DNA from: Actinomycetota bacterium
GTDB taxonomy: Bacteria > Actinomycetota > Geothermincolia > Fen-727 > Anoxymicrobiaceae
NCBI GenBank assembly: GCA_018831265.1
Contig: JAHJCO010000012.1
Span: 62,001 to 126,000 of the forward strand
DNA length: 64,000 nt
Direction: 5' to 3'
Shown here: piece after piece, positions 42,396 to 50,773 of the stretch
Layout: each line of letters starts with the position of its first letter
Position numbering within the stretch: position 1 is the first letter of the stretch
Translations under genes and position numbers: made by a program
The notes under the pieces: model-generated
Told to the model about the DNA's origin: nothing
Databases searched by the model: none
Seen by the model: the letters and a program-made list of their open reading frames with translations, nothing else

Positions 42396-44522
42396 CTAGG
42401 TGTCCCTGCCCGGCTTCCGGGAGCGTCTGCTCCCGATGCCCACCAGCACCAAACATATTACGAGTCCGGCCGCGGTCACGGAATAGCCGATGACAATGAC
42501 CGGGTCCAGGAAGCGCAGGGTCATGCGTCCACCCCGGTCGCCGACTTCGAAGGCACAGGTGAGCCCGATCTGCTCCGCCGGCGCCTCCCCGTCGAGCCGC
42601 CATCCCTCGTCGTACTGCTCGGCGAAGAGGAGCGTACCCGGCTCCGCGTCCACCGGGACCGTCGCCGTGACGGTCCCGAACGCCCGCTCTGTGTGCACGA
42701 CGGGTGTCCCGGTGAGGTCCGGTATCCGGGTCCGCGACCCTCCGGAGATCCAGGACCCGACCAGGTTGCCCCCGCGGGCGCCGGCACCGAGGACGTCCCA
42801 GTCGCGGTATGTACCCTCGCCCTCGCACAGGACAAGCCTGCCGACGCGGCTGGTGTTCCTGAGCACGACGATGTCACCCCAGTCCCTGACAACCTCGAGG
42901 TCGCGTTGCCGCAGGACGAAGTCGAAGCCCGCGCCGGCCGGGTTGCGGGCGAACACGATGTACTTGACGTCAAGGGGGGTCAGCATCGCCCCGAGGTTGC
43001 CCCGCTCACGGCCCGACTCCAGGGCGGCCCGCACGTAGCGGTCGACCGGCGCGGCGTTGAGCTCGACCCCCCCCACGACCAGGGCGTTGAGCTTCACGTA
43101 GTCGCAGGTGAAGTAGAAAGGCATCGGAGAGGTGATGGTGTAGTCACTGTCGGCGAAGTCGAACCGCATGTACCAGTACGGCGGCAGGTAGAGAGCCTTC
43201 CAGTCCCCGGCGTCCTCCTCCAGCAGCGATTGAGCCTCCGACCACGACCGGGGGTAGGAGACGGCCTTCGCCTGTCCCCACAATCCTCCGAGCATACGGA
43301 AGCCGTAGAGGAGCACCAGGACCAGGAGTCCCGCACCCACGAACCTCATGATGCGCGCGTGTCGCTGAGGATCGGCCGACCTGCGCGTGGCAAGCCGCTC
43401 GACACCCAGCGAGCCCAGCCCGGCGAACGCCAGCACCAGCAGGCCGGAGAACTTCTGCGGCTCCCTGAACAGGGCGAAGCCCCCCACGTTTCTGAACAGC
43501 CATGAGAAGGCCGGGCCCGTGACCGGGGCTCTCGAGCCCAGCGCCAGGAGGAAGCCCGTGAGCCCGAGCAGCCCCAGCGCACAGGCTTCCCCGCCCACCC
43601 GGGGCCTGGACCGGGAGGTCCACAGGCCGCAGGCGGCCAGGGCAAGGAAGCCCAGGCCGAACAGTGGCCACAGCGGCACGTACTTCCTGGGCATCAGCCC
43701 GTCGAGCTGGGTCTTCCAGAACCCGTACATCCCGAGGACCGACAGCCCCAGCCCCGCGTCCGAGGTCGTGCGCGTCCGGAACGCCTCCAGGTCGGCGGCG
43801 CCGATGCCGGGCGACTCGCCGGACTCGAAGGCCGGCAGCAGCCAGAACCCCGCCAGCAGGATAAACAGCCCCAGCACCGCGGCCAGGGCCGCCAGGCGCC
43901 TCCTGCCCGCGGCCGTGCGCCGCAACTGGAAGAGGCCGGCGACCGCGCAGACCAGCACGGCGATCGCTCCCGCGTGCAGGCTCAGCAAGGAGGTGAGGGC
44001 GAGCCACAACGCCGTCCGCGCGCACCGCGCGGCCGATGGCTCCCGCGCCGTCTTCAGCGTCGACGCCAGGACGACCGGCAGCAGCGCGTAGCCGAGCACG
44101 AACCCCCACTGTCCCATCAGTATCCTGGTGTAGATGAAGGGGTTGACCGCGTACAGGGTTCCGGCGAAGAAGCGCCCCCAGGCGTTCTTCGAGGGCGCGT
44201 TGCGATACATCAGGTAGCCCGGCAGGAAACCAAGGAGGAACAGGACAACTTTCTCCAGCAGCACGGAGCCGATCAGCCTGGAGACCAGCCAGGCCAGCCA
44301 GTAGACGACTGTCACGTTCATGGTGCCGCGCGCGGGCCCGAGCAGGCCTTCGGTGGGGTGCATAGCCGGCGTGAAGACCATGTCCCCCAGCAGGACGTAC
44401 CCGCCCGAGAACAGCGCCGGGCCCCAGACGGCGATCGAGAGCACCGCGAAGTAACCGGGTGGTACCAGGGTCTCCGCGCGGAAAGCACTGTCACGGGCCA
44501 GTCGCCCGGGCGGACTCAGCAT
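42396..44522 (-). CDS. GT-C-like multi-pass membrane protein
   Basis: A 708-residue membrane protein with about 11 membrane segments in its first 480 residues, after 'PPGYFAVLSIAVWGPALFSG', followed by an outer C-terminal domain and a final membrane segment 'IVIGYSVTAAGLVICLVLVG'. The pattern matches the other GT-C-like proteins in this window. ATG 44522 is used, overlapping the upstream gene's stop by seven bases; a longer frame to 44783 only shadows that gene. Substrate unknown. Confidence 0.78.
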   Translation of the reverse strand: MLSPPGRLARDSAFRAETLVPPGYFAVLSIAVWGPALFSGGYVLLGDMVFTPAMHPTEGLLGPARGTMNVTVVYWLAWLVSRLIGSVLLEKVVLFLLGFLPGYLMYRNAPSKNAWGRFFAGTLYAVNPFIYTRILMGQWGFVLGYALLPVVLASTLKTAREPSAARCARTALWLALTSLLSLHAGAIAVLVCAVAGLFQLRRTAAGRRRLAALAAVLGLFILLAGFWLLPAFESGESPGIGAADLEAFRTRTTSDAGLGLSVLGMYGFWKTQLDGLMPRKYVPLWPLFGLGFLALAACGLWTSRSRPRVGGEACALGLLGLTGFLLALGSRAPVTGPAFSWLFRNVGGFALFREPQKFSGLLVLAFAGLGSLGVERLATRRSADPQRHARIMRFVGAGLLVLVLLYGFRMLGGLWGQAKAVSYPRSWSEAQSLLEEDAGDWKALYLPPYWYMRFDFADSDYTITSPMPFYFTCDYVKLNALVVGGVELNAAPVDRYVRAALESGRERGNLGAMLTPLDVKYIVFARNPAGAGFDFVLRQRDLEVVRDWGDIVVLRNTSRVGRLVLCEGEGTYRDWDVLGAGARGGNLVGSWISGGSRTRIPDLTGTPVVHTERAFGTVTATVPVDAEPGTLLFAEQYDEGWRLDGEAPAEQIGLTCAFEVGDRGGRMTLRFLDPVIVIGYSVTAAGLVICLVLVGIGSRRSRKPGRDT

Positions 44523-45619
44523 CCGGCTTCCTCGAGGATCTCGAGGGTCCGGCGTGCCGCCTCCTCCCAGCTGAAGCGGCCGGCCCATTCCACGGCGTTC
44601 GCCGACAGGCGCTCTCGCAGTTCCCGGTCGGAGAGGATATCGACCAGGCCCTCCACGAACTGCCGGTCGTCGGAGGCCAGCACCCCGGTGACTCCGTCCT
44701 CGATCGACTCGTTCAGGCCGGGCACGTCGAACGCGACCGCCGGCGTCCCGCACGCGTTGGCCTCGATGACGGTGAGTCCCCAACCCTCGGTGCCCGAGGA
44801 GGTGGCGGTCACCCAGGCCTGCCTGTAGAGCCGGACTTTCTCGTCTCGCCCCACGTAGCCCAGCAGGCGGACGAAGCCGCCGGCTTCCATTCGGGCGACC
44901 TGCTCCTCGATCGCGGGGGCGTCCTCACCGTCTCCCGCGATGATCAACTCGGCGTCGGGCACCCTCTCGCGGACGAGGGGCATGAGCCCGATCAGGTGTG
45001 GCACCTTCTTGTAGTGCTTCAGCCTCCCCAGGTACAGCACGGTGGGCTCGGGGAGCTTCACCGAGTCGCCAGGGGCGAAGTGACCGTGGTCTATCCCGTT
45101 GTAGACCACCCTGATATCCATGGACGAGCCCCGCCAGAGAAGCCCCGTGATGGAGTCCCTGGTGGACCCGGATACGCAGATGAAGGGGACGCGCATGTAT
45201 ACGAGTGGTATCAGGTACCGTTCGATGGCGATTCCCACGCGACCCAGCACCGGGCCCAGCTCAGGGATGAACATGTCCCTGTGCACGTGGTGCATCAGCG
45301 CGGCGGCGGGCTTCCTGCAGAAGAGCGGCGAGCAGAACGGTATCCCGTTGATGATGTCGAGCACCACGTCGCACCGCCTGCGCAGGAAGAGCAGGTAGGC
45401 GAGCGGCGCGAACAGGAACGTACCCACGCGCCACCCGGCACGGTAGACCTTCACGCCGTCTATGTCGTCGCGGAACCGGGAGCCCCTGGGCCGGGAGGTG
45501 AACATGGTCACCTGGTGACCCGACTCCAGCCAGCGCCTGGCCTGCTCGTGCAGGTTCACCTCCGAGCCACCCGCCCAGGGGTGTCGCAGGTCCTTCCAGC
45601 TGAAAACCAGTATCCGCAA
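44516..45619 (-). CDS. Glycosyltransferase family 4 protein
   Basis: A 367-residue GT-B enzyme. The start 'RILVFSWKDLRHPWAGGSEV' with a Gly-rich acceptor loop, 'VVYNGIDHGHF', 'VLYLGRLKHYKKVPHL' and 'ATSSGTEGWGLTVIEANACG' are all typical; the last holds the E-x7-E donor motif. TTG 45619 is preferred, since GGAGG lies five bases ahead; a GTG at 45643 would add eight residues. It is the first gene of the five-gene leftward operon. Confidence 0.87.
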   Translation of the reverse strand: MRILVFSWKDLRHPWAGGSEVNLHEQARRWLESGHQVTMFTSRPRGSRFRDDIDGVKVYRAGWRVGTFLFAPLAYLLFLRRRCDVVLDIINGIPFCSPLFCRKPAAALMHHVHRDMFIPELGPVLGRVGIAIERYLIPLVYMRVPFICVSGSTRDSITGLLWRGSSMDIRVVYNGIDHGHFAPGDSVKLPEPTVLYLGRLKHYKKVPHLIGLMPLVRERVPDAELIIAGDGEDAPAIEEQVARMEAGGFVRLLGYVGRDEKVRLYRQAWVTATSSGTEGWGLTVIEANACGTPAVAFDVPGLNESIEDGVTGVLASDDRQFVEGLVDILSDRELRERLSANAVEWAGRFSWEEAARRTLEILEEAGC

Positions 45620-45730
45620 TCGAACCTCCGGATCGCCCCGCACCGCGCCTCCCGGGCTCCGATGAGGCGACCCGCCGGAACGGCCGGGCAGGCATGAGAG
45701 CGTGCGGGATGAGAATCAGGTCAATGATTC

Positions 45731-45736
45731 ATTATA
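45731..45736 (-). promoter_or_regulatory. -10-like TATAAT for the leftward envelope operon
   Basis: On the minus strand TATAAT lies about 112 bases ahead of the TTG start at 45619. No good -35 box is found at the normal distance. It is the only promoter-like element in the gap to the next gene. Confidence 0.35.
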
Positions 45737-45779
45737 CGGCACGCGGCGCGCGGCCGGGGCCCCGGGTTCGCCGTGCCTG

Positions 45780-46244
45780 CTAGTAGCTGAACGGCGCGGG
45801 CAGGACTATGTCCTCCGCCCTGATGAGCCGGCCCCTGACCGTGAAGCCCACGATCTGCACCCAGTCGCCGGTGTTGATGTTCTCAACCTGCGTCTCGGAG
45901 CAGAGGATGGTGACTATGTCGCCGGGCTTGATACCGAGGTCGAGCACGACCTGGCTGCAGGCCGAGACCCAGAGGTGGATGGACCCGACGTTCTTGGACT
46001 GGACGTAGCCTGTCACGGCGTAAGGTGCGCAGTTGTACACATCGCCGGCCGCGCCGCCGGGCGTAGTACCCCCTCCGGATGCTCCGGTCACGATGCCGAA
46101 GGTGAAACTCGGACCCTCCAGGCCCGGTATCCCCGAGTTGTTCTCGGCGCCCGCGGTCGGGATGAAAACGATCAGCAGCAGCCCGGCCAGCATGGCCAGC
46201 ACCACCCCTGCCGCTATGACCTGGTTCTTCCTGGTGCGCAACAT
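45780..46244 (-). CDS. Small exported or membrane-anchored protein, unrecognised
   Basis: A 154-residue protein with an N-terminal hydrophobic segment ('VIAAGVVLAMLAGLLLIVFI') and an exported domain. The sequence 'LDLGIKPGDIVTILCSETQV' followed by 'GDWVQIVGFTVRGRLIRAED' has alternate strands that suggest a small beta-barrel (OB-like), but I cannot assign a family. Three Cys residues occur in the exported part. ATG 46244 has GAGGGGAG five bases ahead. It is 33 bases after the lipoprotein gene and probably shares its transcript. Confidence 0.65.
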   Translation of the reverse strand: MLRTRKNQVIAAGVVLAMLAGLLLIVFIPTAGAENNSGIPGLEGPSFTFGIVTGASGGGTTPGGAAGDVYNCAPYAVTGYVQSKNVGSIHLWVSACSQVVLDLGIKPGDIVTILCSETQVENINTGDWVQIVGFTVRGRLIRAEDIVLPAPFSY

Positions 46245-46277
46245 CTTCGCTCCCCTCACTGAAAGGGTCCTTCAGCC

Positions 46278-46799
46278 TTATTCGATACCCGCCGCCGAGG
46301 CTATATTGATCTCGGTCTCTCCCTTGTCGCCTGCTTCGCTGGCGTTCACCGTGATGGACTTTATGACTCCGTCCGCCTTGAACGAGAAAAGCCCTACGGC
46401 CTGTCCGTCGAGCACTGTAGATGTATCGGAAAGGCCGGGCAGATCCTTGAACTCCGACTTGTACCAGTCGATCACTTTCTGGACGCCGTCCGGTGAGGTG
46501 AACGAAGCGCCGGCCCACTCCTCGTCGCCCTTGCTGCCGGCGACCACGATGGCGGTCCCCTCCACGAGGTCGGCGTTGTCGGGCACCGGAACTCCCAGGG
46601 CCTTCTCGCTCCCGGTATCGGCCGTCCAGATAACCTCTTCGGTCTCACCGGTGACTATGATCTGGTTCTTCTCGGCGTCATACCTGAGTTCTCCCTCGGG
46701 TGTCACGATGGCCTCCTCGCCACCGCCACCACAGCCCGCCACTGCCAGGACTCCACCGACCAGCACCACCAGCAGCAACAACCCCACGAGCCTTCTCAT
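46278..46799 (-). CDS. Small lipoprotein, unrecognised
   Basis: A 173-residue predicted lipoprotein: MRRLVGLLLLVVLVGGVLAV followed by AGC, the lipobox. The mature part begins GGGGEEAIVTPEGELRYD and contains 'GVQKVIDWYKSEFKDLPGL', which resembles a small alpha/beta domain. No named family recognised. GGAGG lies six bases before ATG. A promoter with well-spaced boxes is found upstream at 46883-46911. It faces away from the 7TM kinase across a 220-base gap. Confidence 0.7.
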   Translation of the reverse strand: MRRLVGLLLLVVLVGGVLAVAGCGGGGEEAIVTPEGELRYDAEKNQIIVTGETEEVIWTADTGSEKALGVPVPDNADLVEGTAIVVAGSKGDEEWAGASFTSPDGVQKVIDWYKSEFKDLPGLSDTSTVLDGQAVGLFSFKADGVIKSITVNASEAGDKGETEINIASAAGIE

Positions 46800-46882
46800 G
46801 CCCGACCTCCTTGCACCAGAAAAGCAACGGTACGATCCGCCGTTCCTCTTCCGGACAGCATCGACGGTTTCCGCTCACATAA

Positions 46883-46911
46883 ATACTATCCCGATTCGGC
46901 CGCGGACGCAA
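46883..46911 (-). promoter_or_regulatory. Promoter for the small lipoprotein gene
   Basis: On the minus strand TTGCGT (46906-46911) and TAGTAT (46883-46888) are 17 bases apart. The predicted leader is about 77 bases long. Confidence 0.45.
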
Positions 46912-47019
46912 TCATTCTATAGTCTTATTCGACACTCATACCCCCCCGCCGTTTGCGGGCGGTCCCTCCATGATTTAGGCTGGTCGGGGTACCCGGACGG
47001 CAGTAGCGGGGGGAGCGGC

Positions 47020-49050
47020 TTGGGCTCACTGCAGGCTCGCAACGTAATAGCCTTTCTGTCCTTCGCCGCGACCGCGCTGAACATAGCCCTGGCGGCATAC
47101 GTACTCTACAAGAATCCCCGCCGGGCGGAGAACGTCCTGTTCGCCCTGATGGCCCTAGCGCTGGCGGTCTGGGCCTTCGGGGACGCCATGTACAACGTCT
47201 CCGACTCCTTCGGCGCGCGGGCGTTCTGGGTGCGGTTCCAGGCGCCCGGGGAGATACTGTTCCCGGTGCTGTTCGGGCACCTGGCGCTGGTGTTCACGCG
47301 CGCGCTCGGGGGCCTGAGGGAATGGGTGAGACACCTGCTGGAGGTCTCCCTGTACCTGCCCGCGCTCTTCGCGCTGGTATCGTTCTACAGCACCGAGTGG
47401 GTGTTCCACTTCAGGTCAGCGGCGGGGACGGGCGCGCTGACCACCAGGGGGTGGCTCTACTGGGGGTACGCCTTCTTTTCCTACGCGCTGCTGCTGGGCG
47501 CGCTCGCCCTGTACATCCGGGATTACTACCACTCCCGGCGCCTGCGGGAGAAGCGGATAGCCCAGGTGATGGTGCTCGCCGTGGCGGTCCCGCTGGTGGT
47601 CAACGTCCTGGAGAACGCCAGGCTGTACCGGCTTTCCTCGACCCCCTGCTTCTTCACCCTCGCCGCGGCCGCCTTCGCCTATGGAATCCTCAGGCTGCAG
47701 ATGTTCAGCGAGGTGGAGCAGGTCCTCAAGCGCAGCATCGTGTACTTCGTCCTCGCCGTGCTCATCTCCACGGCCTACGTGCTGACCATAGTGATCGCCG
47801 AACGCTTCATCAGCAGCTACTTCAGCGCGCGTGGCTACATGGTCACCGCGCTGTTCATCCTCCTGCTGGTGCTCGTGTTCGAGCCCCTGCGGGGCCTGGT
47901 CATGAAGGGTGTGGACCGGCTGTTCTACCGCCGTGACTACGAGGTCGGGCGTGTGCTGTCCACGCTGGCCAGGAGCCTGGCCGAGCTCTCAGGCCTGGAC
48001 CAGATCACGCGCAGGATCACCGAGACCCTCACCGGGACGATGGGGCTCACCGGCGCGGCGCTGCTCTACGAGCCGGCCGGCGACGGCGAATGGATGAAGA
48101 GCACGGTCAGCGGCTTCGGCGCCGATGCGGGCGAGACCCCCGGGCTCGCGCTGGAGGGGAGCGATCTCACGGTCGAGCGCACCGGAGGCCGCAGGGAGTC
48201 GTACCCGGTGCTCGAGATACCGCTGGTGTTCGAGCGGGAGCGGGTGGGGACGCTGCTGCTGGGGGACAAGCTCTCCGGGCTGGACCTGTCGTTCAACGAC
48301 CGGGCACTGCTTTCCGCGATGGCCCCCCAGATGGCGGTGGCGCTGGAGAACGGCGCGCTGTTCGAGGAGGTGCTCGCCAGGCAGGAGCGGGTGAACGAGC
48401 TGATGGAGAGGCTGGCGGCCGCGCACGAGGAGGAGCGCCGGCGCATCGCCCGCGAGCTCCACGACGGGGTGGCGCAGAGCTTCCTGGGCGTCGTATACCT
48501 CTCGGAGTTCACGCTGGACGGGCTGGAGCGCGACCTTGCCGCGGCGAAGGCGGACCTCCAGAGGCTGAGGGACCGGGCGCGGGCGGGGCTGGAGGAGCTC
48601 CGGGCTGTCATCGACGACCTGAGGCCGATACCTCTGGAGGTCCTCGGGCTGGCCGGGGCCGCCCGCAAGCTGGTGGGGGAGATCGCCGCCGAGGGACGGA
48701 TGGGCGCGACCCTTCAGACGGACCTGGATGAGGGCGAGAGGCTCCCCCCGCTGGTGGAGGGCAACTGCTACCGCATACTCCAGGAGGCGCTGAACAACGC
48801 GCGCAAGCACTCCGGCGCCCGGAACGTCACAGTGCGGCTGCTGTGGGACGGCCCCCGCCTGGTGATGTCGGTCACCGACGACGGGGCCGGGATGCCCGGG
48901 CCGGGCTCTGTGGAGGGGGGCGGCCTGGGGATGTCCAGCATGCGGGAGCGGGCCGGCGAGATGGGAGGAGAGCTCATCGTGCGGAGCGAAGTGAAGGGCG
49001 GCACCACGGTGGAGGTGGTGGTTCCTCTTACTGGAGGCGGCGATGCCTGA
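47020..49050 (+). CDS. Membrane sensor histidine kinase, 7TM-type N-terminus
   Basis: A 676-residue kinase. Residues 1-230 hold seven membrane segments of the HisKA_7TM kind; two more ('IVYFVLAVLISTAYVLTIVI' and 'YMVTALFILLLVLVFEPLRG') lead into a GAF domain (about 320-460). Then come HisKA_3 with RELHDGVAQSFLG (H481) and a HATPase with 'ILQEALNNARKHSGARNV' and 'DDGAGMPG'. It should pass a membrane or extracellular signal to the NarL-type regulator that overlaps it. TTG 47020 has GGGGGGAG ahead; the open frame reaches back to 46033, but that part overlaps two leftward genes and does not look like protein. Confidence 0.88.
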   Translation: MGSLQARNVIAFLSFAATALNIALAAYVLYKNPRRAENVLFALMALALAVWAFGDAMYNVSDSFGARAFWVRFQAPGEILFPVLFGHLALVFTRALGGLREWVRHLLEVSLYLPALFALVSFYSTEWVFHFRSAAGTGALTTRGWLYWGYAFFSYALLLGALALYIRDYYHSRRLREKRIAQVMVLAVAVPLVVNVLENARLYRLSSTPCFFTLAAAAFAYGILRLQMFSEVEQVLKRSIVYFVLAVLISTAYVLTIVIAERFISSYFSARGYMVTALFILLLVLVFEPLRGLVMKGVDRLFYRRDYEVGRVLSTLARSLAELSGLDQITRRITETLTGTMGLTGAALLYEPAGDGEWMKSTVSGFGADAGETPGLALEGSDLTVERTGGRRESYPVLEIPLVFERERVGTLLLGDKLSGLDLSFNDRALLSAMAPQMAVALENGALFEEVLARQERVNELMERLAAAHEEERRRIARELHDGVAQSFLGVVYLSEFTLDGLERDLAAAKADLQRLRDRARAGLEELRAVIDDLRPIPLEVLGLAGAARKLVGEIAAEGRMGATLQTDLDEGERLPPLVEGNCYRILQEALNNARKHSGARNVTVRLLWDGPRLVMSVTDDGAGMPGPGSVEGGGLGMSSMRERAGEMGGELIVRSEVKGGTTVEVVVPLTGGGDA

Positions 49051-49714
49051 AAAAACCATCAAGGTCATCATCGTGGACGACCACGACATCGTGCGCGAGG
49101 GCCTGAGGCGCATCCTGGAGAAGCGCGAGGACATAGAGGTGGTGGCCGAGGCGGCGAGCGCCGAGGACGCGGTTGACATGCTCAAGAAGCACAACCCCGA
49201 CGTCTGCCTGTTCGACATACAGCTCCCCGGGATGAGCGGCATCGAGCTGACCGAGCGGGCGCGCGAGATAAACCCGGATTGCGAGGTGGTGGTGCTCACC
49301 ATGTTCGACGACCGGGAGCTGGCCACGCGTGCGATAAAGGCGGGGGCGATTGGTTACGTCCTCAAGGCGAACGCCAACCAGCAGTTGCTCGACGCCATCG
49401 ACGCGGCCTACCGCGGGGAGTCCCTCATTTCCCCGTCGGTGGCGCGGAAGCTTCTTGACGTGCTGGCCGGCCTGCCCGAGCCGAAGGAGCCTCCGGGCGA
49501 CGTCGCCCTGGCCGAGCCGTACAACCAGCTCACCAACCGCGAGCTGGAGGTCCTGAAGCTGATCGCGGAGAACAAGTCGAACCGGCAGATAGCCGACGAG
49601 CTCTACATTAGCGAGCACACGGTCAAGGCCCACGTGAAGGCGATATTCCGCAAGCTGCAGATAGACGACCGCACCCAGGCGGTCATGATGGCCATAAAGG
49701 ACGGCCTGGTCTAG
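49043..49714 (+). CDS. NarL/LuxR-type response regulator
   Basis: A 223-residue regulator: receiver with D12/D13 and phosphoacceptor D58 (CLFDIQLPG), then a LuxR helix-turn-helix with 'LTNRELEVLKLIAENKSNRQ' and 'LYISEHTVKAHVKAIFRKL'. Its ATG overlaps the kinase stop by eight bases, so it is the cognate partner. It carries a 25-residue linker with 'PEPKEPPGDVALAEP'. A block of dispersed repeats follows its stop. Confidence 0.93.
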   Translation: MPEKTIKVIIVDDHDIVREGLRRILEKREDIEVVAEAASAEDAVDMLKKHNPDVCLFDIQLPGMSGIELTERAREINPDCEVVVLTMFDDRELATRAIKAGAIGYVLKANANQQLLDAIDAAYRGESLISPSVARKLLDVLAGLPEPKEPPGDVALAEPYNQLTNRELEVLKLIAENKSNRQIADELYISEHTVKAHVKAIFRKLQIDDRTQAVMMAIKDGLV

Positions 49715-49725
49715 GACTTTGCATT

Positions 49726-49831
49726 AAGGGTCAAACCTGGAATTTTGCGTTTCTTGCATCTGGGGTCAAACCTGACGATTTTGTCGTTTCTTTCTTCCAT
49801 AAGAAATGCAAAATCTCAGGTTTGACCCCTT
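49726..49831. repeat. Three copies of a GGGTCAAACCTG repeat (two direct, one inverted)
   Basis: Copies A (49726-49755) and B (49760-49796) share the form GGGTCAAACCTG...ATTTTG...GTTTCTT; copy C (49801-49831) is inverted (AAGAAATGCAAAATC...CAGGTTTGACCCC). B and C can pair in a long hairpin. A weaker relative lies near 51814. Confidence 0.7.
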
Positions 49832-49860
49832 TACCCTCTCCGATCATGACCCGGGCAGAA

Positions 49861-50035
49861 GTGTCAAAGACTTGAATCCCAATAGTTAACTATAATTCAC
49901 TTATATTATATCTTACTTATATAAATAACAGCCAAGGTGGGGGGTAACCGGTTTCTAAGCGGTTTCCGTGCTATTTCCGTTGTTTCTGATTCACCTGATG
50001 ACTGTAGTTGAGGATGTGATTCAAGTCTTTGACAC
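49861..50035. mobile_element. 175-base AT-rich element with perfect 18-base inverted ends (MITE-like)
   Basis: GTGTCAAAGACTTGAATC (49861-49878) and its exact reverse complement (50018-50035) bound an interior that is strongly AT-rich (for example TAGTTAACTA and TTATATTATATCTTACTTAT), unlike the GC-rich surroundings. No coding frame or target-site duplication is clear. It is compatible with a small non-autonomous element. Confidence 0.6.
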
Positions 50036-50046
50036 CATACGCCGGT

Positions 50047-50709
50047 TCAGGGGTTCGAGCCCTCCGGCGCGGTTGGGATGGTCAGGTCCATCGGGGAACC
50101 GAAGTCCTCCGGCGTCTGGTTGGTCCAGAGCCCGCCGTTGATGACGACCCAGTCCAGGCCCTGCCTCGCGAGCAGGAAGTAGTAGGTGTCCTCTCCCTGC
50201 GAGGCGTCCATCTTCCACAGCTCCCAGTTGGCGTCCTGGGCGCTGGTCTCGACCAGGGCGACGCTGCGGACCTGGCCTTCCTTGACCACCGGGTCGTCGA
50301 AGTAGAGGTTGTGCTCGGTGGCGTACTTCTCGATAGCCTGGACCTGGGTGACCGGCTGCTGCGGCTGTGGGCTGGGCGGCGCGGCCTCGACGTCGAAGCT
50401 CTTGCCGGGGCTGGTCCCGGCGTCGGTCACCACCGTGACTACGTAGCCCCCGGCCTTCATATCGGACGGGACGGTCGCGATGATCTTCGTGTCCGACCAG
50501 GTCTTCACCCCGATCGCGTCGCCGCTGAACTGCACCACGCTCTTGCCCTTATCCGCACCGAAGCCGGTGCCGGTTATCGTTATCTGTGTGCCCGGCGCGC
50601 CCGTGGAAGGCGCGATGGACGAGACCGCGGGCGCCTTTGCACCGCAGCCCGCCCCGAGCACCGAGGCCAGCAGGACGGCGACGACCGCCGCGAGCATAGT
50701 TCTCCTCAT
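50047..50709 (-). CDS. IPT/TIG-domain lipoprotein
   Basis: A 220-residue predicted lipoprotein: signal peptide 'LAAVVAVLLASVLGAGC' with lipobox, then a TIG/IPT domain ('SIAPSTGAPGTQITITGTGF' onward) of about 80 residues, a Pro/Gln-rich linker, and a C-terminal domain 'AIEKYATEHNLYFDDPVVKE' that ends in a solvent-exposed beta segment. ATG 50709 has GGAGG seven bases ahead. The final codons are adjacent to the AT-rich element. Its upstream TATAAT (50744-50749, minus strand) is a possible -10. Confidence 0.75.
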   Translation of the reverse strand: MRRTMLAAVVAVLLASVLGAGCGAKAPAVSSIAPSTGAPGTQITITGTGFGADKGKSVVQFSGDAIGVKTWSDTKIIATVPSDMKAGGYVVTVVTDAGTSPGKSFDVEAAPPSPQPQQPVTQVQAIEKYATEHNLYFDDPVVKEGQVRSVALVETSAQDANWELWKMDASQGEDTYYFLLARQGLDWVVINGGLWTNQTPEDFGSPMDLTIPTAPEGSNP

Positions 50710-50743
50710 CACAACACCTCCTGTGCCGAGAGCCACGTGCCCG

Positions 50744-50749
50744 ATTATA
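50744..50749 (-). promoter_or_regulatory. -10-like TATAAT ahead of the TIG lipoprotein
   Basis: TATAAT on the minus strand lies 35 bases before the start codon; no convincing -35 is seen. Confidence 0.35.
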
Positions 50750-50773
50750 TCAGGACGAAATCCGCGGTCGTGA

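Noticed and set aside
46033-47019. Extended N-terminus of the 7TM kinase
   Set aside because: It lies opposite two well-supported leftward genes and is Ser/Pro/Thr-rich as expected of a shadow frame.
50047-50078. tRNA-like 3' half (GGTTCGAGCCC with CCGGCGC)
   Set aside because: There is no matching acceptor 5' half or anticodon arm in the upstream 80 bases, and the sequence codes for the last residues of the TIG lipoprotein.
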